Origin: an uncultured Lachnospiraceae bacterium
GTDB lineage: Bacteria > Bacillota > Clostridia > Lachnospirales > Lachnospiraceae
Assembly (NCBI GenBank): GCA_958428365.1
Contig: CAUAFT010000001.1
Location: 62,001 to 126,000 of the forward strand
Direction: 5' to 3'
DNA length: 64,000 nucleotides
Position 1 is the first letter of the stretch. Each line of letters opens with the position of its first letter. Shown in pieces: positions 8,892 through 17,791 of the stretch. The position numbers were made by a program, and so were the translations under genes. A model generated the notes under the pieces. That model was given only the letters and a program-made list of their open reading frames with translations. It made no database searches and had not been told where the DNA came from.

Positions 8892-9704
8892 CTAATCTAT
8901 GCTCAAACTCTTCAGATCTTTAATCAGATTCTCCAACTGGACCCCCAGACTGCAATCGAACATACCGGAATCCGTCTCAATGGTACACTGATTTTCTTCC
9001 AAAAGCGGATCTGAGATAATTTCCAGAAAGATATCCTCTCCAACCCGCTCTTCAATCTCCCGTCTGCGGCTCTCCATAAATTCAAAATTCACACTGGAGA
9101 CCCGGATACGGAACTCCTTGCTGCCTTCAATATCCATAACGGCATCCGATACCAGGGACAGAAGGATCTCTGTCTTATCGCCAAACTGGATATGAAACAC
9201 CTTTTCAAATACCCGTGCCACCACATCCACCAGCTGCGGCTCCATCTGTTCCAGCTTTCTCTGGTAATCCTCTTTCAAAGAATCCTCCAGCTTTTGCAGC
9301 TCCTTTCGAAGCTCCATCTCCTCGGCATCCGCCTTGGCTCTGCCTTCCTCGTAGCCCCGCGTCTGACCTTCTTCTCTTGCCTGAAGGAGCAGCTGTTCCT
9401 TCTCTTCCTGCGCCTTTCTAAGGAGAGCCTCCGAATCCGCTTTCGCCTCAGCCAGGATCCTTTCCGCCTCTTCCTTAGCTTCCGCCACAGGATCCACTTC
9501 CGGTTCCTCCAGGATCGCTTCCACCTGCTCGGCCCCAAGACCTACGCTGAAGCCTTCGGTAAATCCAGCTTCATGCCCCGCCTGGATCCGCATCTTCCGC
9601 GCCAGCTCCTGAAGCTTTTCCTCCACCATCTGGTTGGAATTAATGACACGGGCTTCCTTCTGGCTGGCAGTGATAAACTGCTGTTTATAAAGATTAGACG
9701 ACAA
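8892..9704 (-). CDS. fliH: Flagellar assembly protein FliH
   Basis: Regulator and membrane tether of FliI. The 270-residue protein has a long Ala/Glu/Lys coiled coil (about residues 70-150, with repeats such as AEAKEEAERILAEAKADSEA) and a C-terminal FliH/VATP-E domain (VVARVFEKVFHIQFGDKTEI). A GTG at 9713 is possible, but it overlaps the GGAGGTG ribosome site; TTG at 9704 lies 8 bases after GGAGG and gives the N-terminus SSNLYKQQ expected for clostridial FliH, so I chose it. The coding start lies inside the 3' end of fliG. Confidence 0.9.
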   Translation of the reverse strand: MSSNLYKQQFITASQKEARVINSNQMVEEKLQELARKMRIQAGHEAGFTEGFSVGLGAEQVEAILEEPEVDPVAEAKEEAERILAEAKADSEALLRKAQEEKEQLLLQAREEGQTRGYEEGRAKADAEEMELRKELQKLEDSLKEDYQRKLEQMEPQLVDVVARVFEKVFHIQFGDKTEILLSLVSDAVMDIEGSKEFRIRVSSVNFEFMESRRREIEERVGEDIFLEIISDPLLEENQCTIETDSGMFDCSLGVQLENLIKDLKSLSID

Positions 9705-10701
9705 TCTCGTCACCTCCGCCTCTGGAAATTACAATCTCGGCTGAATCCTCTAACTTACGAATAATACCAACAATCTTCTGCTGCGCTTCTTCTACATCCT
9801 TCATGCGGACAGGACCCATAAATTCCATATCCTCTTTGATCATAGCTGCAAGACGCTTGGACAGATTCTTGAAGATGACATTCTGTACTTCCTCGTTTGC
9901 ACCCTTGAGGGCAATACCCAGATCATTGTTATCCACATCACGCAGCACACGCTGGATCGCACGGTCGTCCAACAGTAAAATATCCTCGAACACGAACATC
10001 TTCTTTCGGATCTCGTCCGCCAGTTCCGGCTGCTCGATCTCCAGAGATTCCATGATATGCTTCTCCGTACCACGATCTACCGTATTCAAGATCTCCACGA
10101 TAGCATCCACACCGCCGGCGATGGTGTAGTCCTGATTCAAAAGCGTTGCCAGCTTCCGTTCCAATACTCTCTCCACCTCTTTGATGACCTCCGGCGAGGT
10201 ACGATCCATCATCGCAATACGTTTTGCCACATCCGCCTGTTTTTCCGGAATCAAGGATCCCAGGATCAACGCCGACTGTGCCGGTGATAAATAAGATAAG
10301 ATCATGGCAATGGTCTGCGGATGCTCGTCCTGGATAAAACTCAACACCTGGCTTGGATCCGTCTTACGGATAAACTCAAACGGACGCACCTGCAAGGATG
10401 CCGTCAGCTTGGAGATAACATCCTGTGCTTTTTCCTCGCCCAATGCTTTTTCCAGAAGCTCCTTGGCATAACCGATACCACCCTCTGCAATATACTGCTG
10501 TGCCAGACATACCTGATAAAATTCATTCAGGACGTCCTCCTTTTCCTGGGGCGAAATGCTCCTGGTATTGGCGATCTCCAATGTCAGTTCTTCAATTTCC
10601 TCTTCTTTCAGGTGTTTAAAAATCGCCGCTGATTTTTCCGGTCCCAATGCAATCAGAAGAACCGCTGCCTTTTGCACACCATTTAATCCATCACTTGCCA
10701 T
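9694..10701 (-). CDS. fliG: Flagellar motor switch protein FliG
   Basis: C-ring rotor protein that receives torque from MotA, 335 residues, the normal length. The N-domain begins LNGVQKAAVLLIALGPEKSA; the middle domain has the EHPQTIAMILSYL motif that binds FliM; the C-terminal charged helix is seen in DDRAIQRVLRDVDNNDLGIA. The start ATG lies just after the fliF stop (TAA ATT ATG), using a GAGTGGG site within the end of fliF. It is embedded in the conserved order fliE-fliF-fliG-fliH-fliI. Confidence 0.97.
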   Translation of the reverse strand: MASDGLNGVQKAAVLLIALGPEKSAAIFKHLKEEEIEELTLEIANTRSISPQEKEDVLNEFYQVCLAQQYIAEGGIGYAKELLEKALGEEKAQDVISKLTASLQVRPFEFIRKTDPSQVLSFIQDEHPQTIAMILSYLSPAQSALILGSLIPEKQADVAKRIAMMDRTSPEVIKEVERVLERKLATLLNQDYTIAGGVDAIVEILNTVDRGTEKHIMESLEIEQPELADEIRKKMFVFEDILLLDDRAIQRVLRDVDNNDLGIALKGANEEVQNVIFKNLSKRLAAMIKEDMEFMGPVRMKDVEEAQQKIVGIIRKLEDSAEIVISRGGGDEIVV

Positions 10702-10704
10702 AAT

Positions 10705-12300
10705 TTATTCCCACTCTTCGTTCAACCAGTTACGCAGCAGCGAAGCCACTGCCTCCGGGTTTTCATCCACGAATTTCTCTATCAATATTCTAGTCTCAGA
10801 TTTTTCATTCAGTCCGATATCTTCCAGTTCCGCCTCCTTGGTAGTCTCCAGCAGAGTCTCAACTGAAAGCTCCGGCTCGATGACTTCCTCCGGTTCCTTT
10901 CTCGTGCTGCGGAATACCACAAATCCAAGCAGTGCAAAGATCAAAACAGCCAATAAGATCTGCAGATAATCGCTGATGGTCCTTCCATTGTCCTCCGACC
11001 ACTGGAAATAAGGCACCTCATAAGCCACGATGGAGATATTTTCCTGCGGGATTCCCGTAGCATTCGCCACCATCGGAATCAGATCCTGGTCTATATCCAC
11101 CTTCTGCCTCTCACTGTTCTGCTCCGCAAATTCATCAAAGGTCATATCGTCAAGCTGTCCCTGCGCACGAAGAGTATCCTCGTTGTAAATACGATTCACG
11201 CTGCAGACCACCGTAATGGAAGATTCGTCATATTGAATATCTCCCACCGCCCCCTCGGTCTCCGTAATCTTCTCGTTGGGACTGAAGTCCTCCGTGACAT
11301 CGGATATAGTAGAAGAACTGGTTTCCCCATCCTGCATTACATAAGTTGTATCATCATTCGCATCGGTTCCCGGCGTTGCTGCCGCACCTCCGGTCGTTTC
11401 CGATTCATAGGTGCTCCTGCTGTCAAGATACCCCTGCTCCTGTCCTTCCGCCACATAATATTCGTGATCGGTCACCTTTTCTTTGTCAAAGTTCAAAGCC
11501 AGATTCAATCCAACTTCCACATTGTCGTAGACATTGGTTCCCATAATCACATCTTTCACATTACTCTTGACCAGATTTTCCACCTTGGTCTGATAAGACA
11601 GGTTACTGCTGGCAGTCCCCGCCGTAGTACTGCTGTCGCCTCCGGAGAATAGCAGATTTGTATCTGAATCCATGATCGTGATCCGGTCTGTGGTATCATT
11701 GCCCACCTCTGTGGCTATGTATTTTGCAATTCCCGCCGCCTGGTCTTCATCCATCTCGCCATCCAGTGTCAGGATCACGCTGGCATAGGTCTCCTCATCC
11801 TTGGAGATGATGGTGCCATCGTCACTCGGCATGGAAAGAGATACGCTGGCGCTTTCCACATTGGAAAGCTGTGAAAGCTGATCGGAAAAACGCTCTTCCA
11901 GATACAACTGGTATTTTTTTGTCTTATCCGCCTCCGTCGAAGAAAAGCCTCCGTCAAAAACGCTGTCTATGGAATACCCCTCCGTCGGAATATCATTGGT
12001 TCCAAGAAGTATCTCCGCATTTGCCGCATCTTCTTTCTTTACCTTAAAGGAAAGTCCGTCGTCCGAAAGCTCATAGCTTATACCCTCGCCATCCAGCAGG
12101 TCTTTTACCTCTCCCGCTTCTTTTGTGGACTCACAGTTGATCAGATCCACCATAGTGGGTCTTGTCATCACAAAAGCCAGGATCGCGATCGCCACAACGA
12201 CCACAGCGACAATACTGATCAGCAAAGCCTTCTGCTTCGTCGTGAACTTCTTCCACCAATCTGTAATTTTTTTTAAAACTCCCTGTATTCTCTCCTGCAT
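10705..12300 (-). CDS. fliF: Flagellar MS-ring protein FliF
   Basis: Base-forming membrane ring of the flagellum, 531 residues. Two membrane segments frame a large extracytoplasmic region: one at about residues 23-46 (ALLISIVAVVVVAIAILAFV) and one near 440-462 (LQILLAVLIFALLGFVVF). The YscJ/FliF signature is present (VESASVSLSMPSDD and DRITIMDS). The C-terminal tail (residues about 480-531) that binds FliG ends LRNWLNEEWE, a classic FliG-binding terminus. ATG at 12300 with GGAG upstream. It precedes fliG by four bases. Confidence 0.97.
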   Translation of the reverse strand: MQERIQGVLKKITDWWKKFTTKQKALLISIVAVVVVAIAILAFVMTRPTMVDLINCESTKEAGEVKDLLDGEGISYELSDDGLSFKVKKEDAANAEILLGTNDIPTEGYSIDSVFDGGFSSTEADKTKKYQLYLEERFSDQLSQLSNVESASVSLSMPSDDGTIISKDEETYASVILTLDGEMDEDQAAGIAKYIATEVGNDTTDRITIMDSDTNLLFSGGDSSTTAGTASSNLSYQTKVENLVKSNVKDVIMGTNVYDNVEVGLNLALNFDKEKVTDHEYYVAEGQEQGYLDSRSTYESETTGGAAATPGTDANDDTTYVMQDGETSSSTISDVTEDFSPNEKITETEGAVGDIQYDESSITVVCSVNRIYNEDTLRAQGQLDDMTFDEFAEQNSERQKVDIDQDLIPMVANATGIPQENISIVAYEVPYFQWSEDNGRTISDYLQILLAVLIFALLGFVVFRSTRKEPEEVIEPELSVETLLETTKEAELEDIGLNEKSETRILIEKFVDENPEAVASLLRNWLNEEWE

Positions 12301-12320
12301 TCCCTATTCACTCCACGATT

Positions 12321-12626
12321 TTAAATCTGCATATTCATAATCTCTTTGTATGCCTCTAAAAGCTTATCGCGTACAGCAACGGTATACTGCAGTGCCGTAT
12401 TCGCCTTTTCCTGGGCTATCTGTAAATCATGGGTGTTGACGGAATCTCCTAATGCAAACTGTATCTCCGCCGATTCCGCGCTGTTTTGCAGTTCATTTGT
12501 CTCCCCTACCATTCCAAGCATAGACTGAAACACATCGTCAAAGCTCTGATCCTTCGTATCATTGGACGCATCCACCGCAGCCTGAATATAATCGGATGAT
12601 ATATTTGAAATCGCTGAAATATCCAT
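12321..12626 (-). CDS. fliE: Flagellar hook-basal body protein FliE
   Basis: Adapter between the MS ring and the proximal rod, 101 residues as expected. The C-terminal half has the FliE pattern (DLQIAQEKANTALQYTVAVR followed by DKLLEAYKEIMNMQI). The ATG at 12626 has AGGAGGAG upstream. It follows flgC by 18 bases and precedes fliF by 20, the conserved order flgB-flgC-fliE-fliF. Confidence 0.96.
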   Translation of the reverse strand: MDISAISNISSDYIQAAVDASNDTKDQSFDDVFQSMLGMVGETNELQNSAESAEIQFALGDSVNTHDLQIAQEKANTALQYTVAVRDKLLEAYKEIMNMQI

Positions 12627-12644
12627 TGATCTATACTCCTCCTA

Positions 12645-13088
12645 TCAACCTTTTCCTATCTGTAATCCCGCCTGCGCCATGGACTTGCTGGCATCAAAAG
12701 CAGTCACATTCGCCTCATAGGCGCGGCTGGCGTCAATCAGATTCGTCATCTCCGTAACAATGTTCACGTTGGGATAAGACACATAACCGTTCTCATCCGC
12801 ATCCGGGTGTGACGGATCATATTCCATAACAAAATCCGTACTCTCATCCTCCAGAACAGAGACCACCTTCACTCCATTCCCCACATACTGCTGTCTGGTT
12901 CCCTGTAATACATTGGAAAACGGTGTGACATCCTTCTCCTGAAAGGTCACGATCTTCCTGCGATAAGGGTCTCCGTCTTCTGTCCTCGTGGTGTTGACGT
13001 TCGCCACATTTTCTGCAATGATATCCGTTCTGAAACGCTGCGCCGTCATTCCCGTAGCGCTGATATCAAACGCCTGAAATAATCCCAT
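12645..13088 (-). CDS. flgC: Flagellar basal-body rod protein FlgC
   Basis: Proximal rod subunit, 147 residues. The N-terminal rod motif is FDISATGMTAQRFRTDIIAE with NVANVNTTRT, and the C-terminal motif is EMTNLIDASRAYEANVTAFD. The central DPSHPDADENGYVSYPNVN is a strong FlgC signature. AAGGAGGAG precedes the ATG at 13088. It is the second gene of the fla operon, 13 bases after flgB. Confidence 0.97.
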   Translation of the reverse strand: MGLFQAFDISATGMTAQRFRTDIIAENVANVNTTRTEDGDPYRRKIVTFQEKDVTPFSNVLQGTRQQYVGNGVKVVSVLEDESTDFVMEYDPSHPDADENGYVSYPNVNIVTEMTNLIDASRAYEANVTAFDASKSMAQAGLQIGKG

Positions 13089-13101
13089 TCTAGTCTCCTC
13101 C

Positions 13102-13491
13102 TTATCCCATTACACTCTTGAGTCTGGAAAACTCCTGACTGACGCTGTCCGTCAAAGCCTGATACCGAAGCTGTTCCGAAGCAAGCTCCATTTCCTCCGT
13201 GTCGATATCCACATTGTTGCCGTCCAGACGGTAAGAGTAGTTTGCCGAATCCGTATAGGTCGTTGCATTCAAATGATTCAAATGCAGGTTTTCCACCTTC
13301 TTATCCAAAGTCTCATACTTGGATCTGCCCAATTCACGCTCCAATATTCCCTCAAAATCCACGTCCTGGCGTTTATACCCCGGCGTACTGACATTCGCAA
13401 GATTATTCGAAATTGCGGACTCCCTCAGCCAGCTTGCATCCGCCGCCTTATCCAATACATTAATATAACTGTAAGCTCCTGATGTAATCAT
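13102..13491 (-). CDS. flgB: Flagellar basal-body rod protein FlgB
   Basis: Proximal rod subunit and first gene of the fla operon. The open frame could begin at 13518, but those first codons contain the AAGGAG ribosome site itself, which lies 7 bases before the ATG at 13491 (MITSGAYSYINVLD), so 129 residues is the better product. The rod motif ESAISNNLANVSTPGYKRQD and the central NNVDIDTEEMELASEQLRYQ are diagnostic. A candidate promoter lies about 85-110 bases upstream, after the codY terminator. Confidence 0.96.
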   Translation of the reverse strand: MITSGAYSYINVLDKAADASWLRESAISNNLANVSTPGYKRQDVDFEGILERELGRSKYETLDKKVENLHLNHLNATTYTDSANYSYRLDGNNVDIDTEEMELASEQLRYQALTDSVSQEFSRLKSVMG

Positions 13492-13574
13492 ATCTTTCTC
13501 CTTTCCCGTAAAGAGCAATGATATCTACCGCCCAAGGATGCAAAGCAAGACCCAAGCAGCCTAATCTTAATTCT

Positions 13575-13602
13575 ATTATAAATTACCCCGTAAAAAAAAC
13601 AA
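13575..13602 (-). promoter_or_regulatory. Candidate sigma-A promoter of the flgB operon
   Basis: On the minus strand TTGTTT (13597-13602) and a perfect TATAAT (13575-13580) are 16 bases apart, between the codY terminator and flgB. A second -35-like TTGACA lies farther upstream within the inverted repeat at 13621-13648 but has no good -10. The gap 13492-13730 otherwise holds only the terminator and that palindrome. Confidence 0.45.
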
Positions 13603-13620
13603 GTAGTTTTTTACAGAATC

Positions 13621-13648
13621 TTGTGGAATTTTGTCAATTTATCCACAA
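13621..13648. promoter_or_regulatory. Inverted repeat with a DnaA-box-like core upstream of flgB
   Basis: TTGTGGA (13621-13627) and TCCACAA (13642-13648) form a perfect 7-bp inverted repeat; the right arm with its inner bases spells TTATCCACA (13639-13647), an exact DnaA box. It lies just upstream of the flgB promoter, where an operator would be expected. Binding by any protein is inference. Confidence 0.35.
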
Positions 13649-13674
13649 TATCTAATTTTTTTGTCGAATCAAAA

Positions 13675-13714
13675 AGGACAAAAAAAGGACCTATAGCGTG
13701 CTATAAATCCTTTT
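13675..13714 (-). terminator. Rho-independent terminator after codY
   Basis: Read on the minus strand, AAAGGAtttATAG is paired with CTATaggTCCTTT around a CACG loop and is followed by a run of seven T. It lies 17 bases after the codY stop and separates codY from the fla operon. Confidence 0.8.
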
Positions 13715-13730
13715 ACTTTCTTAAATCCTT

Positions 13731-14513
13731 TTAAGCCTTATCCCGTTGTTTTTTTAATTTATCCAGCTCGTCGAACACCACGTCGTTCATGACCTTGATA
13801 TAAGTTCCCTTCATTCCCGACGAACGGGATTCAATGACTCCCGCGCTCTCGAACTTCCGAAGGGCGTTGACGATCACCGATCTGGTAATTCCCACCCGGT
13901 CTGCGATCCGGCTGGCTACGAGGATCCCCTCCATGCCGTCCATCTCATCAAAGATATGAGTGATGGCTTCCAACTCCGAAAAGGAGAGTGTGCTGATCGC
14001 CGATCTTACGATCTGAACCTTTCGCTCCTCCTCCGCATTTTCCTCATGCACGGAGCGCATCATCTCAAGTCCCACTACCGTGGTTCCATATTCGCTCAAA
14101 ATAATGTCATCTATGTCATAAGCTCCGTTGTCCCGGTAAATGAACAGGGTTCCCAGACGTTCTCCCGCAATATCGATCGGCGTGATGATCGCCGTATACT
14201 TTTTAATATCTGAGACAAATCCCAGCGTCTCCAGATTGACGTTTTCCTTAGTGGAAAGAATACCCAAAAGACGTTCGTTCAATTCTCCGTCAATAAATCC
14301 TCCAACCTCATCCACGATCAATTCGTCGATCTCATCCATTCCGCTCATTTCACTGGTACCAAGCACTTTTCCCTTACGGCTGATCACCAGGACATTGGAT
14401 CTTAAGATCTCCGTCAAGATCTCACAGATATCGTTGAATACTACTTTGGATGAATTATTATTGTGTAAAAGTTTATTGATCTTTCTCGTCTTGTCCAGCA
14501 ACTGAACACTCAT
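13731..14513 (-). CDS. codY: GTP-sensing transcriptional pleiotropic repressor CodY
   Basis: Global regulator that senses branched-chain amino acids and GTP, 260 residues. The N-terminal GAF region begins SVQLLDKTRKINKLL; the C-terminal winged helix is at about 200-245 (ASRIADRVGITRSVIVNALR). A GTG farther upstream is in frame, but it lies inside the AGGAGGTAGTAGG ribosome site; ATG at 14513 is properly spaced. The gene sits between topA and flgB as in Bacillus, although codV, clpQ and clpY that normally lie between are missing here. A strong terminator follows. Confidence 0.96.
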   Translation of the reverse strand: MSVQLLDKTRKINKLLHNNNSSKVVFNDICEILTEILRSNVLVISRKGKVLGTSEMSGMDEIDELIVDEVGGFIDGELNERLLGILSTKENVNLETLGFVSDIKKYTAIITPIDIAGERLGTLFIYRDNGAYDIDDIILSEYGTTVVGLEMMRSVHEENAEEERKVQIVRSAISTLSFSELEAITHIFDEMDGMEGILVASRIADRVGITRSVIVNALRKFESAGVIESRSSGMKGTYIKVMNDVVFDELDKLKKQRDKA

Positions 14514-14603
14514 CCTACTACCTCCTGTCACTATCCATCCAGTCTCTTAGTACATTCTTATAATATCACTCTTTGTCAGACAATTCAATCTTTTTTTGTG
14601 ATT

Positions 14604-16697
14604 TTATTCTTTATTTTCTTCTTTTGTATTATTTGTACTATTTATCACATGACCGCACTGTGCGTTGGAGCAGACGACCTTATTGCCTTTCTCCACCATG
14701 AAACTTCCGCATTTCTCACAGTTGATCCCCGCCGGCTTCTGCCAGGACATAAATTCACATTCCGGATTGTTCTCACAGCCAAAATATTTTCTGCCCTTCT
14801 TCGTCTTTTTGATCACAACTTCCTTTCCGCATAACGGGCAGGCAATTCCCGTTTTTTCCAGATAAGGCTTGGTGTTGCGGCAGTCCGGAAATCCCGGGCA
14901 GGCAAGGAATTTTCCGTGAGGACCGTATTTTACCACCATATTCCGTCCGCAGAGTTCGCAGACCACATCGGTGACCTCGTCCTCGATCTTGACCTTCTCC
15001 AGCTCTTTCTCCGCCTGAACCACAGCTTCGTCCAGATCCGGGTAGAAGTTCGCCACCACGGTCTTCCAGCTGATATTGCCCTCCTCAATGCTGTCTAAGA
15101 GGGATTCCATATTGGCGGTAAAATGTTCGTCCACAATGCTTGGAAAGGCTTCCTTCATCATGGCGTTGACCACTTCTCCAAGCTCCGTCACATAGAGGTT
15201 TTTGTTCTCCTTCGCAACATAGCGTCTCGCCAGGATCGTGGTGATGGTCGGCGCGTAAGTACTCGGTCTTCCGATTCCAAGCTCCTCTAAGGTCTTGACC
15301 AAAGACGCCTCGGTGTAATGCGCCGGCGGCTGTGTGAAATGCTGCTTTTCATCAAAGGATTCCCATTCCAGTTTCGTATCCCGGTCAATGGACTTTAAGA
15401 GCACGTTGCCCTTTCCCTTTTCATCATCCTCTCCGACGTACACAGACATAAAACCATCAAAGACCACCTTGGAAGCCGACACGGTAAAACGGTATTTCCC
15501 TGCGCCGATCTTTACGGAGGTTGTCTCGTATTTGGCATTGCTCATCCGACTTGCCGTAAAACGGTTCCAGATCAACTGATAGAGCCGGAACTGATCGCGG
15601 CTTAAGGATTCTTTCACCTTAGCCGGAGTTCTGGTGATATCGGAAGGACGGATCGCCTCATGCGCGTCCTGGATCTTGTTGTTTCCCGTTTTCTTAACCT
15701 CATTGCCGGTCACATACGCTTCTCCAAAAGTCTCACGGATGTACTCTCCTGCCGCCTGCTGGGCTTCCTCGGAGATTCGGGTGGAATCGGTTCTCAGATA
15801 GGTGATAAGACCCACGGTCCCGCTTCCCTTAACATCCACGCCCTCATATAACTGCTGTGCCAGACGCATAGTCTTTTGTGTGGAATAGTTCAACACCTTA
15901 GAGGCTTCCTGCTGTAAGGTACTGGTGGTAAAAGGAAGCGGCGCCTTCTTCGTCCGCTCTCCTTTTTTCACTTCCAGTACCTGATAGTCTGCGCCTTCCA
16001 GATCCCCGGTGATCCGCTCCATCTCCTCCTTAGAGCCAATGGTCAGCTTGCCGTTTTCGTCACCGTAGAATTTTGCGATCAAAGGCTTCTTCTCTCCCGG
16101 AATGTGGAACTGTGCGTCCAAAGTCCAGTATTCCTCCGGGATAAAGGCGTTGATCTCATCCTCCCTGTCGCAGATGATACGAAGCGCCACGGACTGGACT
16201 CTTCCCGCGCTGAGTCCCCGTTTCACCTTCGCCCAGAGAAGGGGGCTGATACGATACCCCACCATGCGGTCCAAAACCCTTCTCGCCTGCTGGGCGTTGA
16301 CCAGATTCATATCGATCTCCCTCGCCTCTTTTAAAGAGGCTTTTACCGCGCTTTTGGTAATCTCATTAAAGCTGATGCGGTAGACTTTTTTGTCCTCCAG
16401 TTTTAACGCCTGGGAGAGGTGCCAGGAAATCGCCTCCCCCTCGCGGTCGGGGTCCGTCGCCAGATAGATCTTATCCGCCTTTTTCACTTCTTTGCGGAGT
16501 TTTGCGAGAATATCTCCCTTTCCGCGAATGGTAATGTACTTTGGTTCAAAATCATTTTCCACGTCGATCCCCATCTGACTCTTTGGCAGATCCCGGACAT
16601 GTCCGTTGGATGCCACCACCTCATAATTTTTCCCCAGGAATTTTTTGATTGTCTTTACCTTTGCCGGTGATTCCACGATTACTAAATATTTTGCCAT
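14604..16697 (-). CDS. topA: DNA topoisomerase I (type IA)
   Basis: Relaxes negative supercoils. The 697-residue protein has the TOPRIM domain at the N-terminus (VESPAKVKTIKKFLG and the acidic ATDPDREGEAISWHL), the active-site tyrosine in GLITYLRTDSTRIS, and three C-terminal zinc ribbons (CELCG...CPGFPDC, CPLCG...CENNPEC, CEKCG...CSNAQC). A TTG two codons earlier is only one base from the AAGGAG site, so ATG at 16697 (MAKYLVIVESP) is chosen. It follows dprA by 23 bases and precedes codY; probably one operon. Confidence 0.97.
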   Translation of the reverse strand: MAKYLVIVESPAKVKTIKKFLGKNYEVVASNGHVRDLPKSQMGIDVENDFEPKYITIRGKGDILAKLRKEVKKADKIYLATDPDREGEAISWHLSQALKLEDKKVYRISFNEITKSAVKASLKEAREIDMNLVNAQQARRVLDRMVGYRISPLLWAKVKRGLSAGRVQSVALRIICDREDEINAFIPEEYWTLDAQFHIPGEKKPLIAKFYGDENGKLTIGSKEEMERITGDLEGADYQVLEVKKGERTKKAPLPFTTSTLQQEASKVLNYSTQKTMRLAQQLYEGVDVKGSGTVGLITYLRTDSTRISEEAQQAAGEYIRETFGEAYVTGNEVKKTGNNKIQDAHEAIRPSDITRTPAKVKESLSRDQFRLYQLIWNRFTASRMSNAKYETTSVKIGAGKYRFTVSASKVVFDGFMSVYVGEDDEKGKGNVLLKSIDRDTKLEWESFDEKQHFTQPPAHYTEASLVKTLEELGIGRPSTYAPTITTILARRYVAKENKNLYVTELGEVVNAMMKEAFPSIVDEHFTANMESLLDSIEEGNISWKTVVANFYPDLDEAVVQAEKELEKVKIEDEVTDVVCELCGRNMVVKYGPHGKFLACPGFPDCRNTKPYLEKTGIACPLCGKEVVIKKTKKGRKYFGCENNPECEFMSWQKPAGINCEKCGSFMVEKGNKVVCSNAQCGHVINSTNNTKEENKE

Positions 16698-16720
16698 CTG
16701 CAAGCTCCTTGTTGTTCTTT

Positions 16721-17791
16721 TTACTCTTCTATATAAAAATTCCGAAAGGACTCCTTAACGATCCCCATAGTCTGAAGCCGGAGCAAAGCCCCCGCCGCAG
16801 TGGAAATATCCAAAGAAGTCTCCTGTACGATCTGTTCCATACTTTTCGCTTCCACGCTCAAACAACTATACACCAAGGATTCCTCTTTTGCAAGACGCAG
16901 TTTTCGTTTTTTATCTATTTTTTGTCTCTGGATTCTGACAATATCCAGCTCTTCTAAAAATTCTTCCACGGATAGAATTATGCCTGCTCCCTGCCGGATC
17001 AGGTTGTTGCAGCCATAGCTTAAGGCGTCCGTCGCCCTGCCCGGAAGGGCATAGACCTCCTTCCCCTGTTCCAGGGCGTAGTCGGCGGTAATGAGAGAAC
17101 CGCTCTTCTTTTTCGCCTCCACCACAATGACGACATCCGCCAGCGCGCTGATGATCCTGTTGCGCAGAGGAAAAAAATAGGGCTTTGGCGGTGTGCCCGG
17201 CGGAAATTCCGAGAGTACTCCTCCTGATTTTTGCAGTTCCCGGTAAAGCTGCTCATTCTGCCTTGGATAACAGATATCCGGTCCGCAGCCCAGAACACCG
17301 TAGGTTCTCCCTCCCCCTTTTAAGGCTCCCAGATGTCCTGCGGCGTCCACGCCCTCCGCCATACCGCTTATGATGGAAACGCCATTTTTGCCAAGAGCTT
17401 CTCCCAGTTTTTTTGCCATATAGAATCCATACTCACTGCATCTTCTGGCTCCCACAATGGCAGCTCCTGGACACTCGGAGGGCAGTTCCCCCAGATAGTA
17501 AAGGGCAAAGGGCGGATGATGGATATTTTTTAATTTTTCCGGATAGACCGAGTCCTTACAGGAGCAGAAATGAATGCCCGACTTTTCCATCTCTTCCCAC
17601 TGTTTTCGTAATTTTTCGCTGCTTTTTGCCTGCTCGATACGGCGGCTGTCCGTCTCCTTCCAGTCCGGTATTTTTTTGTATTCTTTTGGGTTCTGACGGT
17701 AGATATCTTCCGCCGTCTCAAATTCTTCTAACAGCGCCCTCTTTTTTTCATTGGACAACCCGGTGTTGTCCAGCCAGTATTCATAATTCAT
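16721..17791 (-). CDS. dprA: DNA-processing protein DprA
   Basis: Loads RecA on incoming single-stranded DNA during transformation. The 356-residue protein has the DprA Rossmann fold with GARRCSEYG, ISGMAEGVDAAGHLGAL, FPLRNRIISALAD and GSLITADYALEQGKEVYALP, preceded by a helix-hairpin-helix-like N-domain and followed by a C-terminal winged helix. The upstream in-frame codons hold the GGGAGAG site, so ATG at 17791 is chosen. It overlaps the comM stop by four bases (ATGA). The comM-dprA pair suggests competence capacity, but no uptake genes are in the window. Confidence 0.95.
   Translation of the reverse strand: MNYEYWLDNTGLSNEKKRALLEEFETAEDIYRQNPKEYKKIPDWKETDSRRIEQAKSSEKLRKQWEEMEKSGIHFCSCKDSVYPEKLKNIHHPPFALYYLGELPSECPGAAIVGARRCSEYGFYMAKKLGEALGKNGVSIISGMAEGVDAAGHLGALKGGGRTYGVLGCGPDICYPRQNEQLYRELQKSGGVLSEFPPGTPPKPYFFPLRNRIISALADVVIVVEAKKKSGSLITADYALEQGKEVYALPGRATDALSYGCNNLIRQGAGIILSVEEFLEELDIVRIQRQKIDKKRKLRLAKEESLVYSCLSVEAKSMEQIVQETSLDISTAAGALLRLQTMGIVKESFRNFYIEE

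Noticed and set aside
13628..13642. Possible CodY box (AATTTTCWGAAAATT) before flgB
   Set aside because: The best match has about five mismatches in 15 bases, too weak to claim direct CodY control.
13639..13647. Replication origin suggested by an exact DnaA box
   Set aside because: Only one box is present, with no dnaA/dnaN genes nearby and no AT-rich unwinding region linked to it.
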